The position numbers and the translations under genes are program-made. A stretch of 64,000 nucleotides of DNA from Phlebiopsis flavidoalba (lineage: Eukaryota; Basidiomycota; Agaricomycetes; Polyporales; Phanerochaetaceae), in contig JAOCPU010000054.1 in NCBI GenBank assembly GCA_035772785.1, positions 62,001-126,000 of the forward strand, written 5' to 3'. The notes below the pieces were generated by a model. It did not search any database and was not told the DNA's origin. It saw only the letters and a list, made by a program, of their open reading frames with translations. This document shows, in pieces, positions 1 to 12,500 of this stretch (its first letter is position 1; every line of letters starts with the position of its first letter).

Positions 1-1522
1 GCACGCTTGCGGAACATCAACTCGGTCGGGACTATACGGCCCACCCTCATGGATTCCGCGCCCGGCGCTACGCCGGACAGCTACCCTACTTTCCGAGTCC
101 GTTTACACCAGAGTAATCGACCTGGGTATGTAGAACCATGGTCTGCAACGTGGCAGACAGACGGCCAGCCGCTTTGGCAGTCCTTCTCTTTGTTAGGCCG
201 AGGAACGACGGTCTTCAGAGCGAGCGAGTACACTGGCGAACCCTCACAATCGTCAGATGAGACGAACCAATGCTTCATCGTTAAAAGCGCCTGGCGCCGG
301 GGGGCTCGTACGCCAGAGTCGGATATCTATATGATGCTGAAGAAGCGTGGCGTTCTCGGGCGACGCGGGATTGCCGAGTTCTACGGCGGCAATGACGTGA
401 CTTGGCAAGACCCAAACGATCCGACCACCGTCACGAAGCGTCTCACCGTAAACTCCCTTCGCCCACCCTCTGCTCACCTTGATCCCGCTTCCGATATTGT
501 CCTGCATCGAGTGGTTCTTTCGTCTGTCGGAAAGCCGCTATGGGAGTATGATAAGCATTGAGCATCTTTTCCAAGGTCTCCAGGATATAGTGGCTGGTAG
601 GGGTCCCGCAGGCGATATGCACATTGCATGTTACTCATTAAAGCATTCTTTAGGACTCGAAGCCCTTGAAGCCCAAGGCATCAGACATCGTGACATCAAC
701 CCTGGCAACCTCCTTCTGTACGACCAGCCTGGAACCTCGGGCAAGTATGGTTTCATTACGGACTTTGAGTTCGCGAAGGCTCGTACCCAGCCAGAGGGTG
801 AGCTTGAGGTGCGGCGCATTCCTTCGGAAGGCCGTCCAGAGTACTCTCGCTTTAGTATAGAGAGGTCCTGGACAAGTTCTTCACAAGGTCCAGGGCCAGA
901 AATGACGGTACGTAAACCTTATCCCACCATAAACATCATGATTTCCGACATGCGAACTAGGGATCCTACCAATTCATGGCAATGGCGAGACTCGCTGCCC
1001 TGGACGAGAATGAAAAAACATTCCCGACGAGGCATGCCATGATCTAGAATCCTTATTTTGGGTCATACTGTATTCGTTTCTACCGGCGGATTTGGAGCCA
1101 AATTGACTCCAAGCGTTTTCCCGTGGCTCGCAAACAGCTGGAGCATCATATCCACAAATTATACGGCCAATCCACAGTTGGCGCAATTGCTGGCCAGCGT
1201 CATCTATTTCTTTCCCAGGCTAGCCGCAAAACTTTCCAACAATGCATTGCCTGGGTTGGCGGAGTATAAGGACGCATTGAGTCCTTCCATATTCGACTTC
1301 ATGTTTTATTATGCCATGTATATCCGCAAGCAGCTCGCAAGTGCGCCCGAGTATCGTAGTCAGATGGTGGAGGAGTTTGTGCAAACGGGTCTGGAGCAGG
1401 CTGGGGAAACCGACTCTGAAGTTACTTTTACCCGCGTGAAAAAAGCTTTTAGACTTTGTACTTGCAAGCTTGAAATTGGACGTCTCATAAGATTAGTGTG
1501 TTTTTTATGCTTATCCAAGTAA
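1..1522 (+). CDS. FunK1-family protein kinase, copy a, 5' end outside window
   Basis: This is the C-terminal two thirds of a fungal-specific FunK1 kinase; the N-terminal part lies before base 1. The catalytic loop HRDINPGNLLLY is near 685-720, with the catalytic Asp codon at 692-694, and the metal-binding motif reads ITDFEF near 750-775 (DFE instead of DFG, shared by the other copies here). After a GT-AG intron at about 909-960, an exon encodes the Asp-Leu-Glu-Ser-Leu-Phe-Trp helix of the C-lobe, and the open C-terminal end stops at 1522. At least two frame changes are needed between 540 and 1250. It is very close in DNA to the FunK1 genes at 52-54 kb. FunK1 kinases are expanded in multicellular Agaricomycetes and have no well-defined substrates. 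The family assignment is firm; the 3' end is less so. Confidence 0.85.
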
Positions 1523-1725
1523 TAAGCATTCCATATCATTGATTCTTTCTTCTTCAGTGTCTGAAATCCCGCTCAAGGGTATAGTTAACTTGGAGGATGG
1601 AGTGCCGCGACTTAGGAAGTGACAGTACTCCTACAAGATAATACATTGGCATCGCCATTAATTGATACATCCATAAACGTTTTTTGACTTTACGTTGCAT
1701 CTTTCTCCTGCGCACCTCGAGCCTT

Positions 1726-4543
1726 CTATTCCAAGGTGATAAACAGATGTTTGCTTGTCAACACGGCCTTCGCACCAGGTATCAACACGATCGTCTGCGT
1801 ATCGTCAATGATCATGGCAGGCCCTTCGAGCACATCACCTGTATCGAGCGCAGGCAGCAGAAACACAGGCGTGTCCTCGACGCGGCCCACGTCGTCAAAG
1901 TACACGCTGTGTGTCGTGTCTGCGCGCGCACGTTCTACGGCACGTGTGCCCAGCTTCTCCATCTCCGCATACACGCTCTCTCCAAGCTTGTCAAATGTCT
2001 TGCCGATCCCGCGCACCTGCGCGCTCTCAGCATATTTCCGCGCATGAGGGCACAGAACAATGGATGACGCACCTTGATGTCGTCAACAAATAACCGTTTT
2101 TGGTCTCGAGCAAGAACCCAAACTCGGACTTGTACACCCGGCGGAACGCAGCCTCAAAGTCCTCATCGCCGTCACCGTCTTCGGCCCGCGGAAGCACCAT
2201 GAGTGCGGTGTCCGTGCCCTCGAAGCGCATGTTGAGCATCCGCTCCGTCTGTACGTGTGCGCCTTCGAAGCCCTGGCGTTTGAGCTCCGCGCGCACCTCG
2301 GTATCAAGTTTGTCGAGCCGCGATTTGAGCGTGGTGCGATTGGCAGGAGTGTAGAAAGTCGAAGAGGGCTCTTGGAGCTCATGACGCGCTACCGTCAACC
2401 ATTCAATATTGTGATCTAATGCGACAACGGAGAGCCTACCGGTCTGCTAGAGCTAGCCCGTATGCGGAAAGAATCGAACTGTAACGGTGAATGAGAATCG
2501 TCTTAATACCGAGTAGTTTTGCTATTTCGCAGGCATGTTGGCCGCCAGCTCCGCCAAGCTTGCCAATCTACAAGAGAAGATGAGCATCTCAGGTGCACCG
2601 CAAAAATATAAGCCTCTTACACATGCTTTTGCAGTGCATACCCTCGAGCCTCTGTCAATGGCTCTGATAGGGCGACACATAGTCTCGTTTGCAACCTTAA
2701 TGAATCTATCTCTTGGGTAAGCTATCATCCACTACATGTTCGCACTTACTCTCAGGATACTGACCCATACACGATCTCATCGAGACTGAGCTTCTTGTCT
2801 ATACGTGTCGTTTATCTCCTTCGAAAGTTCCTCGAATTTCTTCGTGGACGCCTCTGTATCAAGTGGCTCGTCCGCACTCTTTCCAAATATCTTGGGAAAA
2901 TACTGCGGTACGAGACGACCAAGCAGGAGATTCGCGTCTGTGACTGCGAGAGGCCCTCCTTTCCTACACCGAGTTATCAATATGCCCCTCTTAAAGGCGT
3001 TCAGAAGAGACAAACCGGTAGCACGCCGGGCCGGTTCCGCGCCTGCACTCGCAGGCCCCGCACGGAAGAGGCCGTTTTGGAAGGTCCAAGCAGGATCCAC
3101 CACCTGCTGCCACCGTGTTTGATGTCGAGCTGCGGTGACTTTTGGATTGTCACGCCAGCGGTTGTGGTCTCGTACACGACTTCGTAACGACCATCGAAGC
3201 GTTGGAGACGTCTGTTGATGTCCCCCGCCAACGTCGAGACTAATTTAGTTTGGTCTGTAAAGTAGTTGAGGGTGCGGTAGCAGAACTTGACTTGCTCACC
3301 CAATGACAGGATGCTTGCGCTCCGGATCCCAGCTTGTCAACGCATGTCCGACGACACCACCAGCCGGTCCGCTCAGAATGCTCTTCAGGCCGGAAAAGTT
3401 GTTCAAATCAACGAGGCCGCCATCGCTGCCCATGAACTCCACGCGGGGCTCTTGACGGAAGCGCCCGTCCTTGAGCTTCTCATCAAAACCGCTGAAGAAC
3501 CCGTCGAGGTACTTGCGGAGGATCGGTGTGAGATACGCGTCTGCCGTCGAGGACACGCCACGCGGCACCATCTTGATCATCGGCAGCAACTGCGAAGAGA
3601 GCGAGATCTGGCTGAAACCGACCGCCCGCGCGGCCTCCCCAATCGCGAGCTCGTGCTCGGGGTACGTGTATGAGTGACAGAGCACTGACTGCGAGCGCAC
3701 GGTACCCATCATCGTACAGCTTCTGAAGGTCAGCTTTGATCGCGTCGAGGTCTGACAGCGAGTGAGTGGGGATGAGCCGTGACCGAGTGGATGCACATAC
3801 CAGGCGTCTTGAGGATTCGCACTGCCTCGCCACTGAGGCCGGCGGACGACTTCACCAGGTCCTTCCGCATGACTTTCGCCATCCCACCCCTTGCCGCTGT
3901 ACGCTCGGTGTGTGACGTTGCCATCCTCGTCGAACTGAACAGCGTGTTGCTCAGCCTTGGGGTCACTGGTGTACCCTACGAGAGTTACGCGCTCGTCTAC
4001 CTCGACCACGGCTGAGTATAGCGGCGGAGGTCGGCGGATATTGAGGTCGAAGATCCTTGGCCTCGACTGGTTCCCAATGAGTAGTAGGTCCCGGAAGCCC
4101 TTCGTAATGAGCAGGGCATGTTTTTCGCCTTTGCGTTCCAGAAGTGCGTTCGTCGCAACGGTGGTTGATAGACGAATGTAGTCTGTTGACAATAATCAAA
4201 TTGTCAGTAAATTATTATAACAATCAAAAAACTATACTTTACCTATCTTATCAGTAGACAGAACAGAATCCTTGGGTATCTGTTCTCCAGTGGCAATTTC
4301 GAGCACCCTCCTGATGCCCTCTGTAGGCGCATCTTTGTAGTTGCCTGATCCTGGGATACTTGCAAAAAAACCTCATCAGATTAATATTTGAGGGCCTCAA
4401 TGGAATCAAGGCGCACGTAGTTTGACGACGATCTCCTTGATCTCGCCGGGTTTCTCTGGATCTGGGTATGACGCATGCACATCACAAAACGTCCCACCTC
4501 TGTCGGCACATATGCGAATGGATCTGTCTGGAATAGATGGCAT
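1726..4543 (-). CDS. 5-oxoprolinase / hydantoinase A domain protein (HyuA half only)
   Basis: Reading from the ATG at 4543, the N-terminus is [20 protein letters not shown], the HyuA nucleotide-binding start. It continues with a [11 protein letters not shown] segment (about 4450-4410), then [14 protein letters not shown] (about 4310), [19 protein letters not shown] (about 4170-4110) and a [12 protein letters not shown] segment near 3540. A segment ending [20 protein letters not shown] lies near 2930, the HRYSSIL stretch near 2480, and the protein ends HLFITLE-stop at 1726. Several introns and single-base indels interrupt the frame, for example near 3670. In fungi 5-oxoprolinase (OXP1) opens 5-oxoproline to glutamate in the glutathione cycle, using ATP, and is a HyuA-HyuB fusion of about 1,300 residues. 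Here there is a clean stop after HyuA and no HyuB anywhere up to the FunK1 gene at 1.5 kb. It may be a truncated OXP1 paralogue or a stand-alone HyuA protein. Confidence 0.85.
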
Positions 4544-6121
4544 GTCTCAAGCCCTTGCGACTTCGGTGGGACCCTCGTCAAATGCTCGAGTTTGAGGTAC
4601 ACAAACTACGAAACTCAGAGTACACAGCTCGAGAATGGAAGATCTGGCGTAATGATTGAGTCACGGTCGTCTGAAGAGTGAGAAAAACTCTTACCTGCGA
4701 CGGCTGAGTGGTCTGAGTATCCAGAGCGTTTGCCAATGAGCGTTGTGACTGAGCTGAGAAGCGTCTGGGATGACGCGATAGCGGTGGGAATGGGACAATG
4801 ATCCGTTCATCATTGATCCGATGACATATGCTATTCGCGGTACATTCTCGCGCGCATAGCTGTGTTCACAGACGCCGACGACGCATCTCATGTTATTCTA
4901 TCTATATGAATAGCAATTTTTATGTTGTGATGACCAGCAGCTTGTCAACTTCTTTCGACAGCTTATAGCCAGTCTCATCTGATCACCGAAACATTTTCAT
5001 GCTTTGAGACTCGGAAAGTTGAGGTGGACGGTCTGGTCACTGAGAAACCTCGAATTGAGGTGGAAGACTTGTTCTGAAGGATTCTGATATATCGTGTGCA
5101 CGTCGATCATGGGTGGGTGTAATGGGGGAATATTCGATAGTTTGAGCGAGTACGGCAAGTCCACCAGATGCAACCATCGTCTCATATGATGAACAAGCTG
5201 TTGGCGAGGACCGCGCAAACATAACGCTTGAGTATACCATACGTGATGGCCGAAACATTGTCGTTGAGGCGGGCCTGGCGTGGAAGCTCACGACGCTGCC
5301 AAAAACTTGGTGGGCCAATTCATGAGCCGAGTGGGGTCTTCCGGTGCAGGTTTTGATCTGTCCTTGGCCAAGGATAAGCTTATGAAAATGTACCATATAC
5401 GTACTTGAGAACCGCTCTTTGCCTCGCATGGCCGACCCTACCCCGCTCAAAGTCGCTGACATTCACATACCGCTACGCTCTTGAGGAATGCTGAAGCCAT
5501 TCGGAGTTCTTCAGCGACTGTGTTTTGTATTCCATGAAACTGTTTCTATTGCACTCCTCCTGGTCTCAATAGCATACAATCTACTCGTCGTCGTATCCAG
5601 TGACAGGCACTCTCGCCCTGCTCGGAACTATTAGGAAAAGCAGTGAATACAAAACATTCCTCCTTCAGAGGTAGAGTATACACGCACGAGGATATGTTGT
5701 AGGTGGCCTCTCAGCTGGCTTCCAACCAAAGCTCTGACGGATTGGTGGTACCGTTACGACCATGATGGGTCCAATGAGCCCAATAAACACAGGAGTAGAA
5801 GATGACAGGCTGCTCATGGGCCTGTCTTTGCTAGAGAGCACTTTTTCGTGAGTCATATACGTAGCATTTAGTGGCAAACGATCGCATACCAGGTAACGGT
5901 ACCCGTGGCGGAATGAAGACAACACCATGGTTGTGGAAGGTGGTTAGGCGTGCACCGGCTCGGGCCAATTGAACGCGATTCTTTACGGCGGTTGTTACCC
6001 CTTGTCAGTAAGTTACTGACTAAAGGTTCCCACGATCATCCCGCTTTTCTTACTGGATGCTTGAACGTTTGAACTACGAGAACGCTGCGAGGATTTACGC
6101 TCCCTGCAACCTTCCGCTACC
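4544..6121. other. Unassigned interval between oxoprolinase and sugar kinase
   Basis: No recognisable gene. One plus-strand stretch at about 5160-5325 stays open for some 55 codons and reads like coding sequence, with a segment NIVVEAGLAWKLTTLPKTWW followed shortly by a stop. A shorter plus-strand piece near 5007-5075 also looks protein-like. On the minus strand, 5928-5665 is open for 87 codons with one hydrophobic segment (PVFIGLIGPIMVVTV). None matches a family I know. They could be fragments of a decayed gene. Confidence 0.3.
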
Positions 6122-8330
6122 ATGGCACCACGAGCTCGGAAAGACGTCCAGGACGCGCTTGCCAACCCAACGAACCAGCGCCCCCCCCTGCGCGTTGTGG
6201 CGTGCGGAACTCTCTTTCTCACCCATACACTGTCTCTCGCCAGCCATCCTGAACCAGCCTCGGTAGTACGGGCGCACTCCGTTGCGCGCACCCGAGGCGG
6301 GTCAGCCAGCACTTGCTTGTCAATCGTAGCGCAATTTTCTGGGGTGGACGCTATGCTTGTAGCCCCCCACTGGGCGGCAATGAGGAGGGTAGAATGATCA
6401 TTTCAGATCTCGAGCAGGAACGCGTTAGCACGAAATACTGCAAGGTATGGGACCAAAGTGGCGTTCCCAGTGCTTGGGTCCTACATGCCGGTGAGTTGCA
6501 CTTCACACTTTTGGACTTTCATGGTGGCTCGCCCATGGGGGTGCTTGTGTGTTCGACTCTGGTCGCCCATTATGCGTTCCCCGTACCGCTATCATCTCTG
6601 TCACCTCGGTCATTGGAGACACTTGATTGTGATGAAATCTAGGACGAATAATCTACGAGGACCCTATCTATCCTATCTTGTTCAATGGTAGATGCCTTTG
6701 GACACGACTCTCTTTGGCTACTTTGCTCAAATGTTTAACTTTTACCCTCTGCTGCGAGGTTTATCAATACATTCTAATCAGCCAGCAACCATAGTGAAGC
6801 GTTAACACGCCTGCTCTGCAGATGACACCGACGCTAAGACAGTCATCAACAACAACCCTCTTCCCGACATCACCCACGAAGAATTTATATCACTTCTTGG
6901 GCCTATGCTGGTTCCTGAGACTATGACTATGTGTCCCCCTTGTCCGCTACACCTCAACACACCACCTGCTGCTTCTTCTGCTTCTACGGCCGGTCCTGTT
7001 GGCAACCCGAGTCAACCTCGTCCTTCCCTTTCGAATGCATCAGCTCCTCCAGTACGGCCCTCTAACTCTCCGGCTCCGTTCGATTGGATCCATTTCGAAG
7101 GGCGATCGGTCAAGACAACTCTCAGCAACATAGTTGGACTTGATGGTTTGGCAAAAGAGCGTAAATGGAGAAGTCACTGTGTGTGTCAGCGTTGATGTCG
7201 GACGAAAACCACGACAGGGAATAGAGGTGCGGTGTGAATCTTTCATCGATGCACATCACGGACGCAGCTAACACAGTATTTCTTTTAGCTATCCCTCACG
7301 CCGACGTCATTTTTCTCAACAGGCACATACGCTCAGGGCCCACTCGACGACCAAACACTGTACGCAGCGTCGCCTCGGGCAGTTTTTGTTTGTCGCCCCC
7401 CCCCCTCTAGACTACACACGATTGCACCCGCCACATGCCTTGCTCGTAGCATACTGGGGCACAGAGGGCGCCGCGGTGCTGTCCGTGCCCACGTGCGGGA
7501 GTACATTCCAGAGCTCCGGATGGGTGGAACACCACCGCGCCCTCCCCAGCGCCGACACCCATGCCTTCCATGTCCAACATCCCGAACCCCGCGTCAACCC
7601 GGCAGGGCGAACTACGGAGCGTGCGCAGCGGCAGCACGCGACTTCTGGGCGCGCCGGCCATACCACACCGAGTCCTCGAGCGAATTCACCGCCGGCCTCT
7701 CCGTCCTCCGCGGACCCCAGCTCGCCGACGCCGCCACGGCCTGACCGGCCTGCCCACGCGCCGCCGTCCGCCGCCATCGCGCACGCCCACGCTGCCTGCG
7801 TCAGAGACTCCGGAGGACTCGTCCGACTCCGCCGCGCCACAAGAGATCGCCACGCGCGGCGGTCAGGGCGCGCGCGGGGACGGCGCAGGGCGCGGGCGCG
7901 CGCGGACGCGGGTGTGGTGGACGAGATTGGCGCGCAAGGACGCGTTACGTCGCGGGCATGATGTTCGCGCTGAGCCGCCGCCTCGTGCCTGGGGGCAGCC
8001 GTACACGCCCTCTGCGCGGTTGCCTCGGGACGGGCCTGGGGCGGGCGGCCGAAGGCGCGGAGCCAGACAGGGACAGGGGACCGCGAGCTAGGGTGGCGGC
8101 CTGGAGGGAGTGCCTCAGGTACGTGGGACCTTGTTTTCTACGTCGTGTTGGCGTGCGTGTAACGGACGCGAATATGTTCACGGGTTTGCGACGGAGCTCG
8201 CTGGAAGGAAGGGTCGCAGGAAGGGAAGGGGTTGGAGCGGTTTTCCCCCCTTCTAGCAGAGGAGATGACCCAGGCCGGGTGGCTCGATGGCATGATAGTG
8301 AGGGCCCATCTACGAAGTATTCGTCGGTGA
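6122..8330 (+). CDS. PfkB-family carbohydrate kinase (ketohexokinase/fructokinase-like)
   Basis: The start at 6122 is the upstream Met of an exon that carries the GTLFLTHTLSLASHPEPAS strand and the RTRGGSASTCLSIVAQFSGV motif (a PfkB N-terminal signature of the RRGGNAANTLAVL type) at about 6215-6350. Next come VSTKYCKVWDQSGVPSAWV (6430-6480), FEGRSVKTTLSNI in the substrate-binding region (7095-7130), RKWRSHCV, the PHADVIFLN strand (7290) and HALLVAYWGTEGAAVLS (7435-7485). A Ser/Pro-rich insertion (about 7530-7850) precedes the C-terminal GAxD anion-hole and base motif, GAQDAFVAGMM, at about 7928-7965, read with two single-base insertions. The C-terminus AGWLDGMIVRAHL ends at the stop at 8328-8330. 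These enzymes phosphorylate fructose or related sugars with ATP in the cytosol. The Ser/Pro insertion makes it longer than animal ketohexokinases. Several frame changes are needed; part of this gene is repeated at 51 kb. Confidence 0.85.
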
Positions 8331-11300
8331 TCGTATTCCTCCGACCAAAACTTCAACGAGCTTCCAATACTGGACCCTGAGTACGTGCTACGCGGCTGCA
8401 TTTCGCCGACGGCACCAGTTCCGTCCCTTCCCTTCCCCGAATACCCCCAGCTGTTGCTCCCTTTCACCATCGGGTTTACTTGAAATACCCCCTCACATGT
8501 TTCTGGCTTTCCTCCAGCATTCGAACAACCAAGTATCGGGCATTTACAGATGTCGCCACGCCATGTTCTTTAACGTTTAGGGTACAAGCAAAGATATAAG
8601 TCTAAGCATAATCGGCATCATGATTTCTCTTAGCAACGTATCCCCAATAGCTGCGACCTCGCACATACTCTCAAAAACGTTCCAACTGCGAAGTCGTGCT
8701 TGACCATCAAGCTGTTTTCCATGAAATAGGGACTCTTGACGGTTCCGTGGAATCTCTTACTACACTTATATATAGCAGTAGCTTGACGTCTTCTACACGA
8801 TGGCGTACAAAACTGACTCTAGTACTTCAATCTGCTGGAATAGAGTATCATATGGTCGTTTCGAGAAGACGATTCACTGCCACTCAGCTTAAAATGGGGT
8901 TCAGATGGTCCTCTTCCAAAACTTCGCATGCCTGGCCGCCATACAAATATGTGTACTAGACTAAATTTGCGGGTAAAGCATGTCTAATGCAAAGCAAGTG
9001 CTGTTCTTCCTGAAGACTCCAGAGTCGTAGTTTGGCATTCGAGGTAGCGAAATATAGTTTTCACGAGAAGTCGTAGCATCGCAGACATGTGTGAAACAAA
9101 CAGTCTTACTCGTCTACAACGATTCCAGAGGTAAGCATCACATGACACTATCTATCCAAATCAAAATGTTAGTGTAGTTTGGACTTCACTTTCACACGTG
9201 CCCCCAATAAACCTTCGTCGCGTACTATATATCAGTCGATTAATTATTGCGATAGTGCGAACTAGCCTTGTAGAGAGTCCGAATGCAATGCAGTGGGCTC
9301 TCTATCGTACACATCATCCGACACCCCCCGTCCGAGAGACCCTAAAGGCACAGCGAGTGGTTGCTTTATGTTAAAGCGTTGTATGATGGCGTCGTCAAGG
9401 CAACATGGATAACTAAAAGGCACGAAACCTAGGGCGCTGCTATCAAGTAGGCGAAGCGAAGGACTGTCACGAGTATTAATATCAGGTGTATACAGCTGTC
9501 ACAAAATGCAGCGCACGCATATCGATCGTACTTTGGACACCTTCTGGTCACGAAGAATCTGGTAGCAAGAGTTAGAAAATGAAACATAGCCTATTTGCCA
9601 CAAGCATTCTTCGTAAGATAAGCGTGCTACTGCCGCGCCACAATGATGATCTACCGGATCAGGTATAGTCTAAAACGGCCTAAAGGAAGCCTCACATGAA
9701 CCAAAAGGCTTGCTTTGGCAAGCACTGGGGATGCTCGGATCGCCTGCATGCTTCGTCTCATTAACCCGTACCGCGCGCTATGCTGTCCACGGTTTGTGAC
9801 AGCGCAAGAGGACGAGCGAGAAAGTTTATGCGTTTTGTAACATTTGGCATAGACACCTCCGAATGTCGTGCTGCGGACGGGTACAGGTATGCAGCCGGTA
9901 TACTGCCGGTATGCTGTGATGCCGGAATAGAGACACTAGACCAAATTAGAATCTGTCCGCCTCGAAGTGACCACTCACTACGGTGCCCCCCCCCCCCCGC
10001 CCCCCGGCACCGGACAAACCTAGAGAGTCCGTAAGCGACAAACGTCAGCAGCCGAGCACTCAAATGCGTCCAGCAGCATTTGAACGTATCGTGTCTTCCT
10101 CTTCCGATCACGCTCTGAGTGTCGTCCTACATGTCATTTAGTCAGTACGTGTCCATTCAGAAAATACAAGCACGCAATACGGGAAAAACTACTCACACCT
10201 GTCTGCGACGCAGCAGCGGACAAACCCAGAGCCCGTACCATCCCCCAAATCCCAGCGCCCGCCGTTCAACGTTCAGCAGCACAACAAAGAGCAGCGCACA
10301 CAAAAGCCAAGCCCACCCTCACCGGACCGCACTCCAGACAAAACACGACGGCGGCGCACTGACGAACCCCGACGAGCGGTCCAGACACGGTCCTCCAGAC
10401 CACCCACCGCAGCCCCGCAATCCCGGCAGCGCAGCGCGGCTCAACCATGAAGTTTTCCGTCCTTCCTCTCTACAGGTTCAACGCATTATTCTGCGCTCTG
10501 CGGACGGCCCCGACACCTCCCGGGACGTCCCCCAACATGGTCCGGGGGCCGGTGCGCAATCGAACGTGAATTGCGAGTATAAGGACGCCGTGTGGCGGTG
10601 CGACGGCTGCAGTACGCTCGCACGCAACGACGGCGCGACGCCAGGCCGCTGCCGCACGGTGGGTGCCCGGCCGGCGGCGCAGAAGCGCGATGACGTAATC
10701 GAGGCACGGTCTGTGGCCCCACGCGTCCCCGAATGGCAGGCGTCGTGGTTCGCGGGTCCGGGGTGCGCGGTGCTAGCGTCGTGGGTCGGAGGTGCGTGGG
10801 AGCTGCAGAGGTGCGAGATAAGGGGGCTGGTAAGCGGGATTGTGCGGCGTGTGTGATGGGCTTACGGCGTGCGCTGACGGGGTGCGTCCGTCCGATGCCG
10901 TGTGCGGGTGCGTGCTGGTGATGCGGTCGTGTTCGTATCTGTCCCAACGCAGAGTTTGCAGCACGCCGAGCCGGCATATTGACTGCGTCGCGGGTTAAGG
11001 TCTGCGCGGCCAATGAGCTTTGTCGAGGCGTGACAGGGCTGCCACAGCGGAAGAAGTGGCGCAGAGTCGGTTGTGCGGATGTGTTTGTAGCAGCCTTGAT
11101 GCGACGCAGAACCTTGCTGTTTGATGAACCTTGATGTCATACACGTGGTGCCGCGGGTGCTAGGAAACGGGATCAGAAAGAGCAACGCAGCAGCTCAGCT
11201 ATTCGTCGGGTGGTAGAGAACCACCGAGTGGAAATGGGGAATCTCGAAACGCGAACAGGGTCCAGGGTTAATTATGCTAGAGAAACGCGTAGATCAAGAC

Positions 11301-11825
11301 GCCAGAGGAACACGACTTCGGCCGCGTGAGACCTCATGATCCAGCTCCGCGTCGCGTCCTCTAACGGTCAAAGTGGTTTGTCATTGACTTACGTTCAATT
11401 AACCATCGCAAAACGCACGTCCAGTGCGTATAAAAAGACGAGTGGCTAGACGAATGAGTTGGCAATGAGAGCGCTGGGTATCGAAAGACGCGATGTCACT
11501 GTTGCGGTCTCGTCTTCATTCGCGTAACCTGACTTTGCGACTGAGATCAATGTCCACAAGAGTAATAAGACCGTTGCCTTGTCATTCGACTCGTGGGCCT
11601 GTTCGATTTCGGCCTCCACAATTTGATCTTGTTTGTCGCGGTCCGGCGTCCCTAGCTGGTGACCAATACTCCTCGATCGCCCAAGAGACGACCACACGAA
11701 AAGCTTGCCAGAATCCAGCCACAAAAGGCAAAGCAGCTTCCTAGATCTCGGACAAGAGCAACGCCCGACCTGCGCAAGATCCTCGTCCTGACGCGAGATA
11801 TCTTCTCCAAACGCAACTCACACTT
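8331..11825. other. Gene-poor interval
   Basis: About 3.5 kb in which no family could be recognised. Between 8.4 and 9.8 kb the DNA is AT-richer and stop codons are frequent in all frames. Near 9985-10008 there is a run of C residues broken by a single G. From 10.1 to 11.0 kb the DNA becomes GC-rich and long open frames exist on both strands, with low-complexity Arg/Pro/Ala translations and no conserved motif. These are treated as chance open frames of GC-rich DNA. A TATA-like CGTATAAAAAG lies at about 11429. Confidence 0.5.
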
Positions 11826-11829
11826 CAAC

Positions 11830-12500
11830 ACTCACCATGGCAGAACCTTCCCGCCGCCTCCAAGTAGCAGAACTTCGGCCCCGGACATCTTCGATCGCGT
11901 CTGCTGACAAAACAGCGGGCACAATGTCCATAAAACGGGCCAGCACCCTGCGCCGCCGCGCCGCGCGCCCATCCCGCTGGCATGCGCGTCTTTGGGGGGC
12001 TCTGTGTCGTCATTCTCATCTTCGGATGCGGGGTGCTCAACACCCAGGTCAGGAGTCTTCTGCTGTTCGACACTAGATATGACTTACTGGGTTTATTTTT
12101 TGCGTCTAGCCGACGCGCACCGCGAAAGCCAAGACGACTTTCAACCATAAACCCATCGAGCACCCTCCGGACCGCATATAGGCACCCGAGTCTGCTTGTG
12201 GGCCACCACACATAGAGGGGGGCCCACCGCTCGGTAGGGTACAGGAGCCAACCGACCCAGGGCAACGCACACGTCGTCCAGAAAGGAGCCAGCTGGAGAT
12301 AAACGCCTCTTCCCGGAAGGGTCTGCGAGGGTCCGTAAAGATCCCTATGGGGGACGCCAGGGACAAGGGCACCGCGAGACTCAGACAAACAATCGAGAAC
12401 ACGTGAAATCGGGGGACACGGGGACGGGTTGATTGAATGGCTGGGTGGAGAACACTAGGAAACGCGAGAGGTGGCAGATGATCGCGAACCGAGATTGGGG
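11830..12500 (-). CDS. Possible minus-strand gene of unknown function
   Basis: Weak candidate. A minus-strand reading from about 12500 contains a hydrophobic stretch VFSIVCLSLAVPLSLAS near 12410-12360, which could be a signal peptide or membrane segment. It is followed by an open Trp-rich stretch and, after a frame change near 12070, an acidic run HPASEDENDDTEPPKDAH (about 12040-11990). The opposite strand is also open in places, and no family is recognised. The combination of a hydrophobic start and an acidic region is the only support. It could equally be chance. Confidence 0.2.

Noticed and set aside
7412..7840. Minus-strand frame over the sugar-kinase insertion
   Set aside because: Complement of a coding, GC-rich region; plus-strand kinase motifs lie on both sides.
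9985..10010. C-runs here and at 7397, 25405, 25931, 50408 and 54299 as functional elements
   Set aside because: Simple homopolymers; they more likely mark error-prone positions than function.
10486..11013. Long minus-strand open frame (and an overlapping plus-strand one at 10119-10856)
   Set aside because: Both strands are open in GC-rich DNA and the translations are Arg/Pro/Ala low-complexity with no motif.
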